Numbered from the stretch's first letter, positions 24,937-33,512 are shown. The stretch: 39,137 nucleotides of DNA from Coriobacteriales bacterium (GCA_017515595.1 JAFWFL010000110.1:1-39137); one strand, 5' to 3'. Program-made: numbers and translations. Notes: a model not told the origin generated them from the letters alone.

Positions 24937-26021
24937 TACCAGTTCACCTTCTTACGGTAGATAAAGTACAGGAACAATGGCACACCAATGATGCCTGTTA
25001 CGACGCCAATGGGTATTTCGGCCGTGGTAAGGGCACGGCACACGTCATCTATGATGCACAGATAACATGCCCCCAGAGAAAGCGATACGGGCAGCAGCTT
25101 TCTAAAGTCAGGTCCGCAAATCATGCGGGCCAGGTGTGGTACAACAATACCTACCCATCCGATGATGCCCGAGATCGATACGCAAACTGCAGAGATGACA
25201 GATGCCGAGACAATCACGATGTTGCGATCGCGCGTTACGTCAATACCGAATGAACGCGCCTCGGTATCGCCTACCGAAAGTACGTTGAGCCTCCATCTGA
25301 ATGCGATGAGCACCACAAGACTTATGAGGTACAAAGGCAGAATCATAAGGAGCTTCTCAAAGCTGACGCCGCTGAATGAGCCCATAAGCCAGTACACAAT
25401 TTGCGGGAGTTTCTCGGTAGGATCTGCCACGAACTTGAGCAAGCTTACGAGTGAAGCAAAAAGCGAGCTGATAAGCATACCGGCGAGAACCAAGGTAACA
25501 CTCGATTTGCTCGAACGCGATGCTACCACAAAGGTAAGTACGACGGTTATGAGGCCAAAGAGAATGGCGGACCCCTGGATTAAAAATGTTGAGAGGCCCA
25601 AAACAATGCCAATTGCCGCACCAAAACCGGCGCCGTTTGAGACACCCAAGGTATACGGCGATGCGAGCGGGTTGCGGAACACACCTTGAAAGACCGCGCC
25701 TGCTATGGCCAGACCCGCACCTACCAGGCAAGAAACGACTACACGAGGCAGGCGTACGGTCCAGACCATGCTGTAGGCAAGCGCCGGGTTTTTGTAGTTG
25801 TCGCTCGTGAACTCCTGGCCGGTAATACCGCACCAAACTATCTCGATCACCTCGGGTACGCTTATTTCAAACGCGCCGAGCGTCAGAGAGATAAGAATGC
25901 AGAGAATAGGAGCAATAATAAATACCGGGATAAGCCAGGGCTGACGTTTTGGTTTAAAGGTAGGTTTAATGCTTGCAACACCGGGAGACGCGCTCTCGGT
26001 GTTTTGAGAGTCTTGAGACAT
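24936..26021 (-). CDS. FecCD/BtuC-family ABC transporter permease
   Basis: A 361-residue membrane protein with about ten transmembrane segments and a hydrophilic N-terminus of about 28 residues. TVRLPRVVVSCLVGAGLAIAG, QGVFRNPLASPYTLGVSNGAG and GWVGIVVPHLARMICGPD are hallmark FecCD motifs; the last is the ATPase-coupling region. GAGGAG lies 6 bases before the ATG. It sits between the binding protein and ATPase genes of the importer, separated from the former by a strong hairpin at 26089-26122. Confidence 0.93.
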   Translation of the reverse strand: MSQDSQNTESASPGVASIKPTFKPKRQPWLIPVFIIAPILCILISLTLGAFEISVPEVIEIVWCGITGQEFTSDNYKNPALAYSMVWTVRLPRVVVSCLVGAGLAIAGAVFQGVFRNPLASPYTLGVSNGAGFGAAIGIVLGLSTFLIQGSAILFGLITVVLTFVVASRSSKSSVTLVLAGMLISSLFASLVSLLKFVADPTEKLPQIVYWLMGSFSGVSFEKLLMILPLYLISLVVLIAFRWRLNVLSVGDTEARSFGIDVTRDRNIVIVSASVISAVCVSISGIIGWVGIVVPHLARMICGPDFRKLLPVSLSLGACYLCIIDDVCRALTTAEIPIGVVTGIIGVPLFLYFIYRKKVNW

Positions 26022-26088
26022 GAGATTCTCCTCGTACTCTGTTTGTAACTTAAGGCCAACTGAATACCGTTAAGCATTTAAAAGTCAA

Positions 26089-26122
26089 GGTGCCAAGGAA
26101 ACACAGAGGCTTCCTTGGCACC
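26089..26122 (-). terminator. Intercistronic hairpin between binding-protein and permease genes
   Basis: GGTGCCAAGGAA (26089-26100) pairs perfectly with 26111-26122 around a 10-base loop. On the minus strand TTGACTTTTAAA follows. It probably stops part of transcription or protects the upstream message, giving more binding protein than permease. Confidence 0.65.
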
Positions 26123-26156
26123 AAAGCAGTAATTCTGAGATAAACGGTTCCCGGGT

Positions 26157-27335
26157 TTACTCAGCGTCAACAGTACCGGTAAACTCAATGCCATAAAAGT
26201 CCTTATAGAACTTCTCGGCACGCTCTTGGACTTCTTCTGCGGGAACGGCTTCAGGATAGAACTTGTGAGCAAGCCAGAGCTCGCCTAAGGCCATGGAATC
26301 GGTGTCGGGGTTGCCCCACGGCTTGGTCCAGTACGGAGCGAGAAGGACATTGCCCTCTTTGACCGCACGAATCTCGGTAAAGCGCGGGTCAGTGGTGAAC
26401 TCCTCGTAGAGATCCATATAACGGTCCTGAATAATGATGACGTCAGGATCCCAGTTGGCGAGCTGCTCGACGGTGTAAGAGCCGTTGCCTTGGATAGAAG
26501 CTGCAGCTACGTTGATTGCGCCTGCGCGGAGAAGCTGGCAGCCAACGTACTTGTCGTTGCCGTAGGTCTGGTCATCCTTCATAGGAACAAACGCAGTAAC
26601 GCGGTCTTCGTCTTTAACGTCGCCCACGGCTTCAAGCACGCGCTCGCGGCTTTCTTCTACAAAGTCCCAAATGGCTTTTGCCTGCTCGTCTTTGCCGGCA
26701 AGCTTACCAAGGACCTTAACTGCCCACTCGCAGCCCTCGGTGTAAGCGGCGTCAGCGTTTGCAAGGTGCGGGGACTGGGCTTCTGCCTGCTTGCCCTCAC
26801 CACGAAGGCTCACGGTTACTACCGGGATGCCGAGTGCGCGAATTTGCTTTACGGCATCTTCGGGCGCCTGGGGAGCGGCGATAACAACATCAGGCTCAAG
26901 AGCAGCGATTTCTTCTACATTCCACTCATTAAGGTTGCTGCCCATGGCAACGCCTTCGATGCCGGGGAATACATCGAGCATGTACTCGCCCAGGTTGCCC
27001 TTCCACTTGCCGAGAACACCGACAATCTGATCTTGGGCGCCAAGCTGGCACATCATGTCGAGCGAGTGATGCTGCAGCATAACAAAGCGCTCGCAGGGAA
27101 GACTCGGAATGGTAACTTCGTAACCGTTCTGATCAGTAAAGGTCCACGAGCCGTCTTCATTGGACTTCAAAATCTCGTCCATATCAAACGCGGGCTTCTC
27201 GGTGGCTTCCTCAGCGGGCTTCTCTTCTGCGAATGAAAGCCCGGCTACGCCAAGCAGGCTTGCAGCGGCAACGGCTACACTGCCCTGAACAAAGATACGA
27301 CGAGACAGACCACGGTTAAACAGATTGTCTGACAT
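26157..27335 (-). CDS. Tat-exported FepB/BtuF-type substrate-binding protein
   Basis: A 392-residue extracytoplasmic binding protein of the periplasmic-binding-protein-2 (metal chelate) type. GLSRRIFVQGSVAVAAAS is a twin-arginine signal, cleaved near SFA/EE; there is no lipobox Cys. The mature part shows EVTIPSLPCERFVMLQ, LNEWNVEEIAALEPDVVIAAP, QLANWDPDVIIIQ and WTKPWGNPDTDSMALG, the last resembling the metal-chelate binding-protein pattern. GGGAGGGGAA precedes the ATG at 27335. It leads the importer operon. Likely ligand is an iron chelate, heme or corrinoid; not decided here. Confidence 0.88.
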   Translation of the reverse strand: MSDNLFNRGLSRRIFVQGSVAVAAASLLGVAGLSFAEEKPAEEATEKPAFDMDEILKSNEDGSWTFTDQNGYEVTIPSLPCERFVMLQHHSLDMMCQLGAQDQIVGVLGKWKGNLGEYMLDVFPGIEGVAMGSNLNEWNVEEIAALEPDVVIAAPQAPEDAVKQIRALGIPVVTVSLRGEGKQAEAQSPHLANADAAYTEGCEWAVKVLGKLAGKDEQAKAIWDFVEESRERVLEAVGDVKDEDRVTAFVPMKDDQTYGNDKYVGCQLLRAGAINVAAASIQGNGSYTVEQLANWDPDVIIIQDRYMDLYEEFTTDPRFTEIRAVKEGNVLLAPYWTKPWGNPDTDSMALGELWLAHKFYPEAVPAEEVQERAEKFYKDFYGIEFTGTVDAE

Positions 27336-27372
27336 GTGCTTCCCCTCCCAAGAGAAACGTATTGAATTGACA

Positions 27373-27427
27373 AACCGGCTTGGTTAACCGGTTATGCGTA
27401 TCATACGCCACAGCGCCAAAATGTCTA
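27373..27427 (-). promoter_or_regulatory. Promoter with overlapping palindromes for the ABC importer
   Basis: On the minus strand TAGACA (27422-27427), 16 bases, then TATGAT (27400-27405). The -10 falls inside the palindrome GCGTAT-C-ATACGC (27396-27408). A second inverted repeat, AACCGG-N9-CCGGTT (27373-27393), containing GGTTAACC, follows directly. Both look like repressor sites; neither matches a classical Fur box. Confidence 0.45.
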
Positions 27428-27546
27428 TCACAAAGGGTATGCAAAGCTTATTAAATAGCCATGTTTTGCAAAATCATACTCGTAAATCATACTCGGTCTC
27501 CGTTGTTCAAGATAAGTATTTCTATAAACTATAGCCGCTCTGCAAA

Positions 27547-27595
27547 CCAAACTCTTTGTCTATATGGTTGTGTAGAAGGCAGAGTTTGGCTTTTT
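27547..27595 (+). terminator. Terminator of an unassigned plus-strand transcript
   Basis: CCAAACTCT (27547-27555) pairs with AGAGTTTGG (27581-27589), followed by CTTTTTGTTGTT. No gene ends upstream on this strand: the neighbouring gene is divergent. Confidence 0.6.
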
Positions 27596-27819
27596 GTTGT
27601 TGGCGGCCATTCGCTGCAAGTCCGTATGGTTTAGGTGTGTTATTGGTACAAAAGTCCACAGGATGGGAGTTCTGATCCCTTGGGAGGGGATTTTATGGAC
27701 ATGATGCTTACTCGTTCGTAGGAATTTGCCGTCAGTTCTCTTCTTGCCGGCGCCGATAGGCCTGTTGCCGTGAGGAGAATTTTGAGGCAATACCTTCCAT
27801 CTCCGTTGTCTCCCATCTG

Positions 27820-27862
27820 CGTGCCGAGAAACCCGCAAGGGCTTCTCGGCACGATGTTTTTT
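27820..27862 (+). terminator. Terminator made of two inverted TTCTCGGCA 9-mers
   Basis: CGTGCCGAGAA (27820-27830) pairs perfectly with TTCTCGGCACG (27843-27853); CCC/GGG in the loop may pair too. TTTTTT is at 27857-27862. It lies 211 bases before thrS. Confidence 0.75.
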
Positions 27863-28073
27863 ATTCCATTTGTTTCTTAAGAGTATTGGGTTTTGTCAAT
27901 ATACAATGTGATTGATTGTGTACAATACAAGACTGCACTAACAGCAGCGGTAACCATGAGGAGAGGCAGGAACATTATAAGAGTCTGCTTAATGAGTTGC
28001 CGCAGGAGTAACCGCTTACACTGCAGCGTCTTTTGTATGGATTTCTGCAATGGAGGGAAAGAAGGATTTAGTT

Positions 28074-29852
28074 ATGTCAGATGACAACAAGTACACCTTT
28101 GAGAACGAGGAGTACCGCCATACGTATTGGCATACTTGCTCACACATCATGGCCCAGGCCGTAAAGAGACTGTGGCCGGAGGTGAAGCTTGCCATTGGAC
28201 CGGCCATCAAAGAGGGCTGGTACTATGATATGTATCCGCCGTTTACATTTACCCCGGATCATCTTGAGCAAATCGAAGCCGAGATGAAGAAGATTATCAA
28301 AGAGAATCTCCCCATTGAGCGTTTTGAGCTCCCCAGGGACGAAGCTCTTAAGCTCATGCAGGATCACGACGAGCCATTTAAGATCGAGCTCATTGGCGAT
28401 ATTCCCGAGGGCGAGCCCATCTCGTTCTATAAGCAGGGCGAGTTTACTGATCTCTGCGCAGGTCCGCACCTTGACAAAACAGGCCGCGTGAAGGCCAACG
28501 CTTTTAAGCTTATTGCAAACAATGCCGCCTATTGGCGCGGTGACGCACAGCGCGAGTCGCTTCAGCGCATTTATGGTATCGCCTTCCCCAAGAAGGAAGA
28601 GCTTGATGCCTATCTCGAGAAGCTCGAGGAGGCCAAGCGCCGCGACCACCGCAAGATTGGCCATGATCTGCAGCTCTTTATGGTAGACGAGCTGGTGGGC
28701 AAGGGTATGCCTATGTTCCTGCCCAAGGGCTATACGCTTTGGCGCATTCTCGAGAACTATATTCGCGACAAGGAGCTCAAGGCCGGGTATCAGCATGTAT
28801 TGACACCCTGCGTGGGCAGCGTCAATCTGTACAAGACCTCAGGCCACTGGGATCACTACAAAGAGAACATGTTCCCGCCCATGGAGGTTGACGAGGAGAC
28901 CTATGTTCTGCGCCCCATGAACTGCCCTCACCACATGCGCATTTATGCAAACCAGCCTCACTCATATAAGAACCTCCCCATTCGTATTGGCGAGATTGCC
29001 CACGACTTTAGGTATGAGGCTTCGGGCACGCTCAAGGGCATCGAGCGCGGACGCCACTTTTGCCAAAACGACGCGCACCTCTTTGTAACGCCCGAGCAAA
29101 TCAAGGACGAGTTCACCAACGTTGTGAACCTTATTTTTGATACCTACAAGGACTTTGGTATTACTGATTACCGCATGGTTCTCTCGCTGCGCGACCCTGC
29201 CGACAAGCATAAGTACCACGATGACGACGAGATGTGGAACACTGCCGAGGACGCTCTCCGTAATGTTCTGAACGAGCTCGGCCTTGACTATACCGAGGAA
29301 ATCGGCGAGGCAGCATTCTACGGACCCAAGCTTGACGTAAACGTACAGCCCGCCGTTGGTGCCGAGTACACACTTTCTACCTGCCAGCTCGACTTCTGCC
29401 TGCCCGCACGCTTTAATCTTACCTATAAGGACAGCGAGAGCAACGAGCGCACCCCGGTTGTTATCCACCGTGCTATTTTGGGTTCGCTTGACCGCTTTAT
29501 GGCATACCTTATCGAGGAAACCATGGGTGCATTCCCCACCTGGCTTTCTCCGGTTCAGGCCAAGATTTTACCCGTTACCGACCGTGCGCTTGAATATGCC
29601 GAGACAATCTGCAGCAAGCTCGACGCCCTTGGATACCGCGCAGAGGTTGACACCCGTAACGAGAAGATCAACCGCAAGATCCGCGATGCCCAGCTCGAGA
29701 AGGTCCCCTACATGGTGGTTGTAGGCGACCGCGACGTAGAAGGCAACACCATGGCCCCCAGGCACCGTGCCGACGGCGATCTTGGTACCATGGATTTTGA
29801 CGCATTCCTCGCAATTCTCAAGGACGACGTAGACAACAAGCGCATCAAGTAA
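28074..29852 (+). CDS. thrS: Threonyl-tRNA synthetase lacking the N-terminal TGS domain
   Basis: It charges tRNA-Thr in the cytoplasm. The protein is 592 residues, about 50 shorter than E. coli ThrRS. It starts almost directly at the editing domain: HTCSH near residue 22 and CAGPH near 130 are the HxxxH and CxxxH editing site. The class II core follows: RPMNCPHH (Zn Cys), FRYEASGTLKGIERG (motif 2), CQNDAHLF (Zn His), VIHRAILGSLDRF (Zn His and motif 3), and the C-terminal anticodon-binding domain begins near AKILPVTD. The missing piece is the TGS domain. ATG 28074 follows GAAGGA by 7 bases; ATG 28050 lacks a site and would add only 8 residues. The motif 2 loop is divergent compared with the common SGSLHGLxRVRGF. 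Confidence 0.92.
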   Translation: MSDDNKYTFENEEYRHTYWHTCSHIMAQAVKRLWPEVKLAIGPAIKEGWYYDMYPPFTFTPDHLEQIEAEMKKIIKENLPIERFELPRDEALKLMQDHDEPFKIELIGDIPEGEPISFYKQGEFTDLCAGPHLDKTGRVKANAFKLIANNAAYWRGDAQRESLQRIYGIAFPKKEELDAYLEKLEEAKRRDHRKIGHDLQLFMVDELVGKGMPMFLPKGYTLWRILENYIRDKELKAGYQHVLTPCVGSVNLYKTSGHWDHYKENMFPPMEVDEETYVLRPMNCPHHMRIYANQPHSYKNLPIRIGEIAHDFRYEASGTLKGIERGRHFCQNDAHLFVTPEQIKDEFTNVVNLIFDTYKDFGITDYRMVLSLRDPADKHKYHDDDEMWNTAEDALRNVLNELGLDYTEEIGEAAFYGPKLDVNVQPAVGAEYTLSTCQLDFCLPARFNLTYKDSESNERTPVVIHRAILGSLDRFMAYLIEETMGAFPTWLSPVQAKILPVTDRALEYAETICSKLDALGYRAEVDTRNEKINRKIRDAQLEKVPYMVVVGDRDVEGNTMAPRHRADGDLGTMDFDAFLAILKDDVDNKRIK

Positions 29853-29887
29853 GAGCGTGTCAAAGAGTCAGGTCATTTGACACGCTC
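29853..29887 (+). terminator. Hairpin after thrS
   Basis: GAGCGTGTCAA (29853-29863) pairs perfectly with TTGACACGCTC (29877-29887), directly after the thrS stop codon. It has no T tail, so it may protect the message rather than terminate. Confidence 0.5.
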
Positions 29888-29899
29888 CCTGACTAATAC

Positions 29900-29942
29900 A
29901 AAAGCGGGACCTCCGGTGTTATTTCGGAGGTCCCGCTTTTTA
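29900..29942. terminator. Strong bidirectional terminator between thrS and fbp
   Basis: AAAAGCGGGACCTCCG (29900-29915) pairs perfectly over 16 bases with 29925-29940, with U-tail possibilities on both strands. Confidence 0.9.
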
Positions 29943-29972
29943 CCTGACAAAAGGTGCGTCCTTTTGTCAGGT
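29942..29972 (-). terminator. Third hairpin, reaching the fbp stop codon
   Basis: ACCTGACAAAAGG (29942-29954) pairs perfectly with CCTTTTGTCAGGT (29960-29972). Its last base is the last base of the fbp TAA codon. Confidence 0.5.
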
Positions 29973-31780
29973 TAATCTATTGCGCGCCAGTGTAACCCAA
30001 GGTCTGTGTTGGTCTCAATGGCAGTTTGGGTACCGCAGAAGGGGTCGAGATAGGCGAGCCACAGGCCTCTTGAATCGAGCGTGAGGCCAAAGCCTGCAAT
30101 TCCCGAGGTTGACTGGTATGCCTTGGACATGCCTCCGTCAATGATAAGCACTCTGCCGTGACATTTAGCAGGGTCTTCTCCGTCTTTTACCTTAACGGGC
30201 ACGTGACCGCACACAATGTGTGACTTCGCGGGATCCATACCGAATTCCTCAAAGATACTGTCAATCACCTCTTCATTCTCAAGCAATGAGTAGAAGGGGT
30301 TCTTAACTTCTTTGCGGGCGGCTTTGTCGGCAATGAGATAAAGCTCAAAGGTGGCCATCTTGCTCTTGGCAAAAAGCGGAGAGCCTTCGCCGAGCCACAG
30401 ATACCACAAAAAGTCGAGACCGCGCTTGCGCTGTACGGGATCAGTTGCTTTAAAGGCATCACGAACATACTGCTCAACAGCATCATAAAGCGCCTTACCT
30501 TTGAGCGTCTGCCCAAAGATGGTTACTTCTTTGAAAGTGCCGTCTGCGTTGAGCGGTACGCAGGCATGGAAGAGCAAAATGTTCCCGTCGAGCTTGTAGA
30601 GGCTGCCCTTGTCGAGGAAGAGTTTGATGTGACGTTGCAGGCGCTTGCAGCCAATAAAAGCCTCTTGCAAATGCTTCATCACGGCTTCTTCCTGAGGAGT
30701 CATACGGTACGGGTCAGCCGGGTCAATGGTAGGGAAGACCTTGTCGAGAAGTTCATGGGTTACGCCGTCAAGCTCAACGGTGCCGGCTTCGTAATCAATA
30801 TGATGCAGGAGATTACGGGCTTCCAGGCCAAACGAGGGGTTTTCGGCAATAAGCCGGGCTTCTACTTTGAACTGGATATATGCCATTGCTTTTTGGACTT
30901 TGATACTGAGCGCAAGTTCTTCTTCGCTGATATCGGGACTGCCCTTGATTCCAAATGCGGCGCAGGGGTCATCTGCATAGACGGTTTGTGCGAACTCAAA
31001 CAAGGGCGAGAGATCCATGCCGTAGGTATCGCGAAGAATTGACAAGTTGCCATAACGGGCGCAAATGCGCACTACATTGGCTACGCAGCCGGGTTGTCCC
31101 AAAGATGCACCCATCCACAGCATGTCGTGGTTACCCCACTGGACATCAAGCTTAGGCCATTTTTCGAGCTCATCCACAACAAGATCAGGGGCCGGACCGC
31201 GGTCATATACGTCGCCCACCATATGCACGTTGCCAACTGCCAGGCGTTGTATGGTCTCGCAGAGCGCTATGACAAAGCTTATAGATTCTTCTAGCGCATG
31301 GCTTGCAATGTAGGATGCGGCACATGAGCCTGCCTGGGCACAAGGTGCACTCATAAGCGGACCAAAGAGCTCAATGCTGTCCTGAGGATACGACTCCTGC
31401 AGTTCGCTGGCGGTACGAATGCACGCGAGCAAGCGGAGGACTGCCAGCAGTTGTTTTGATTTCTGGCCCAGCCAAGCGTTCATGTCTATGCACATGTCTG
31501 TTTCTTGTGCAATTTTATCTGCAGGGTAGTAAATGAGCGTGGCTAATGAGCGGCAATCATCTTGGGTGAATTCTTCGCCAAAAGCTCCGCGTTTTTGCGC
31601 TTCTTCAATGACTTCCCAAATGGCTCCGCATCCGCTGCGCATGAGGTGCGAAAACGCCTCATATTCGCCATGGATGTCAGAGACAAAAAGCTCGGTGCGC
31701 GATCCCGGAGACTCGGATGGGAACGGCCGCGAAGTAAAACAGGTATTTGCCATGTTTGTGGTTTGATCCAATGTATCCAT
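29972..31780 (-). CDS. fbp: Class III fructose-1,6-bisphosphatase
   Basis: It hydrolyses fructose 1,6-bisphosphate to fructose 6-phosphate, the gluconeogenic step. The 602 residues are a little shorter than the B. subtilis enzyme. It is a calcineurin-like metallophosphatase: SDIHGEYEAF, HMVGDVYDRGPAPD, VQWGNHDMLWMGA, and later SHIVCGHVPVK and GRVLIIDGGMSKAYQ are the metal and phosphate motifs. GLDFLWYLWLGEGSPLF is typical of this class. AAGGAGG lies 7 bases before the ATG at 31780. It is monocistronic and convergent with thrS. Confidence 0.94.
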   Translation of the reverse strand: MDTLDQTTNMANTCFTSRPFPSESPGSRTELFVSDIHGEYEAFSHLMRSGCGAIWEVIEEAQKRGAFGEEFTQDDCRSLATLIYYPADKIAQETDMCIDMNAWLGQKSKQLLAVLRLLACIRTASELQESYPQDSIELFGPLMSAPCAQAGSCAASYIASHALEESISFVIALCETIQRLAVGNVHMVGDVYDRGPAPDLVVDELEKWPKLDVQWGNHDMLWMGASLGQPGCVANVVRICARYGNLSILRDTYGMDLSPLFEFAQTVYADDPCAAFGIKGSPDISEEELALSIKVQKAMAYIQFKVEARLIAENPSFGLEARNLLHHIDYEAGTVELDGVTHELLDKVFPTIDPADPYRMTPQEEAVMKHLQEAFIGCKRLQRHIKLFLDKGSLYKLDGNILLFHACVPLNADGTFKEVTIFGQTLKGKALYDAVEQYVRDAFKATDPVQRKRGLDFLWYLWLGEGSPLFAKSKMATFELYLIADKAARKEVKNPFYSLLENEEVIDSIFEEFGMDPAKSHIVCGHVPVKVKDGEDPAKCHGRVLIIDGGMSKAYQSTSGIAGFGLTLDSRGLWLAYLDPFCGTQTAIETNTDLGLHWRAID

Positions 31781-31845
31781 ACAACAGCCTCCTTATGAAA
31801 GCTCAAAGGCAAACAAGTGCCATCATTGTAAAACCCAAGCACGGT

Positions 31846-31920
31846 TTAGGCAAGCATGAGGCATGGGTTTCTCGGCAAAAGTCCTGTCAGAAATGTTGGA
31901 TAACTCATGCTCTTGACCGG
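31846..31920. repeat. Degenerate copy 4 of the inverted-repeat element
   Basis: AGCATGAG (31853-31860) and CTCATGCT (31904-31911) are the inner ends of the arms. Between them GGGTTTCTCGGCAAAAGTCC (31866-31885) matches the centre of copy 3 exactly. The outer arm parts (TGACGGG) are lost, and the left spacer is about 13 bases shorter. It lies in the divergent gap between fbp and pncB. Confidence 0.65.
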
Positions 31921-32018
31921 CATTTTTGCGTAGCAATCGATACGTGCGCAATCAGTCAAGAGGTTTCTGCTAACATAGACAATCACATGGTGACGGGTTG
32001 CACAAGGGGGAAACATCT

Positions 32019-33503
32019 GTGGAAGAGGTTAAGAACGATCAAGTACGGGCCGGCTATAAGCAATTCGAGCAGAGAAACCTTGCGATGGTTATGGATTTAT
32101 ATGAAATGACTATGGCGAACGGGTATTTTAAAACAGGAAATGTTGACTCCCGTGCCGTGTTTGATGTGTTTTACCGTCGTAACCCCGACGAAGCCGGTTT
32201 TGCGATTTTTGCCGGTCTTGAGCAGGTAGTTGACCTTATCGAGAACATGCATTTTGACCACGATGACATTAAGTATTTTGAATCGCTCAATATTTTTGAC
32301 AGGCAGTTTTTGGATTACCTTGCCAACTACCGGTTCAGGGGCGACGTGTATGCCATGCCCGAGGGTACCGTCATTTATCCGAGCGAGCCCATCCTCACGG
32401 TTGTTGCCCCTATTATAGATGCCCAGCTCATTGAGACTGCGGTTCTCGCACAGATCAATCACCAGTCACTCATTGCAACCAAGACGCAGCGCATTGTGCG
32501 TTCGGCTTTGGGACGCGCGGTTTCAGACTTTGGCGCCCGGCGTGCTCATAATATGGATGCCGCAGTCTATGGTGCCCGCGCATCATATATTGGGGGCGCT
32601 GTGGGTACAGCTACCGTTCTCGCCGGTAAACAGTTTGGAATTCCGGTAAGCGGAACCATGGCGCACAGCTGGGTTATGTATTTTGAAGATGAGTACGAGG
32701 CTTTTAAAAAGTATGCCGAGATCTATCCCGACAATACGGTATTGCTGGTAGACTGCTATGATGTTATGAAGAGCGGTATCCCAAATGCAATCCGTGTTGC
32801 ACACGAGATTTTGGAACCGCAAGGCAAGCGCCTCAAAGGAATCCGCATTGACTCGGGAGACCTTGCGTATCTTTCTAAACGCGCCCGCGCTGCTCTGGAT
32901 GAAGAAGGACTTAATGATACAAAGATTATTGTATCGAACAGCCTTGATGAGCGCACCATAGCCTCTCTTATGGATCAGCAAGCCCCCATCGACAGCTTTG
33001 GCGTAGGTGAGCGCCTCATTACGGCGTCAAGCGAACCCGTATTTGGCGGTGTCTATAAAATCGCTGCTGTCGAGAAAAACGGCATACTAGAGCCCCGCAT
33101 TAAGATTTCTGAGACTGTCGAGAAGATCACGAACCCCGGGTTTAAAAAAGTCTATCGCATCTATAACGAGCAGGGATATGCTGTGGCTGATCTTATTGCT
33201 TTGGCCGAGGAGACCGTCGACCTCTCAAAACCATACCGTTTTGTTGACCCGCTTATGCCCTGGCGTAACCGGGAATTTGTAGGTTTTACCGCCAAAGAGC
33301 TGCAACAGCCCGTAATTATTGAAGGCAAGCGTGTCATGCCTTACCGGGAGCTTTCAGAAATACGCAATTATGTGCGCCAGCAGCTTGAGCATGAGATATG
33401 GCAAGAAGAGCAGCGCTTCTCGAACCCCCATCGTCATTTTGTAGACATGACACCCGCTTACTACGAAATGAAGATGACGCTCCTTCACGACATCCAAGGC
33501 TAA
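32019..33503 (+). CDS. pncB: Nicotinate phosphoribosyltransferase
   Basis: It makes nicotinate mononucleotide from nicotinate and PRPP in NAD salvage. The 494 residues match the long type of the family. LYEMTMANGYFKTG, VFDVFYRRNPDEAGFAIFAGL, SDFGARRAHNMDAAVYGAR, GTMAHSWVMYFEDE and GIRIDSGDLAYLSKRAR carry the substrate and PRPP sites. The start is probably GTG 32019, 8 bases after AAGGGGG (32004-32010); TTG 31998 in the same frame has no site. It is convergent with the YgjP-like gene, whose end is only 9 bases away. Confidence 0.93.
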   Translation: MEEVKNDQVRAGYKQFEQRNLAMVMDLYEMTMANGYFKTGNVDSRAVFDVFYRRNPDEAGFAIFAGLEQVVDLIENMHFDHDDIKYFESLNIFDRQFLDYLANYRFRGDVYAMPEGTVIYPSEPILTVVAPIIDAQLIETAVLAQINHQSLIATKTQRIVRSALGRAVSDFGARRAHNMDAAVYGARASYIGGAVGTATVLAGKQFGIPVSGTMAHSWVMYFEDEYEAFKKYAEIYPDNTVLLVDCYDVMKSGIPNAIRVAHEILEPQGKRLKGIRIDSGDLAYLSKRARAALDEEGLNDTKIIVSNSLDERTIASLMDQQAPIDSFGVGERLITASSEPVFGGVYKIAAVEKNGILEPRIKISETVEKITNPGFKKVYRIYNEQGYAVADLIALAEETVDLSKPYRFVDPLMPWRNREFVGFTAKELQQPVIIEGKRVMPYRELSEIRNYVRQQLEHEIWQEEQRFSNPHRHFVDMTPAYYEMKMTLLHDIQG

Positions 33504-33512
33504 AATGCGGTT

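Larger units (their letters stand above)
27428..28073. other. Long intergenic region with two terminators but no convincing gene
   Basis: Between the ABC importer and thrS. Frames here are short, lack ribosome sites and resemble no family I know. Two factor-independent terminators on the plus strand (27547-27595 and 27820-27862) imply transcription of this region, perhaps small RNAs or a thrS leader. I looked for a T-box consensus and did not find it. Confidence 0.5.

Noticed and set aside
27560-27838. A 92-codon frame on the minus strand upstream of thrS
   Set aside because: It overlaps a terminator, has no ribosome site, and its GIRTP-like string is a known type of translation artefact.
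27600-28073. T-box riboswitch before thrS
   Set aside because: The conserved T-box sequence (AGGGTGGNACCGCG) was not found, and the hairpin at 27820 is an ordinary terminator.
27957-28084. A 42-codon frame overlapping the thrS start, as a possible leader peptide
   Set aside because: It has no threonine codons or run of any regulatory codon and no clear ribosome site.
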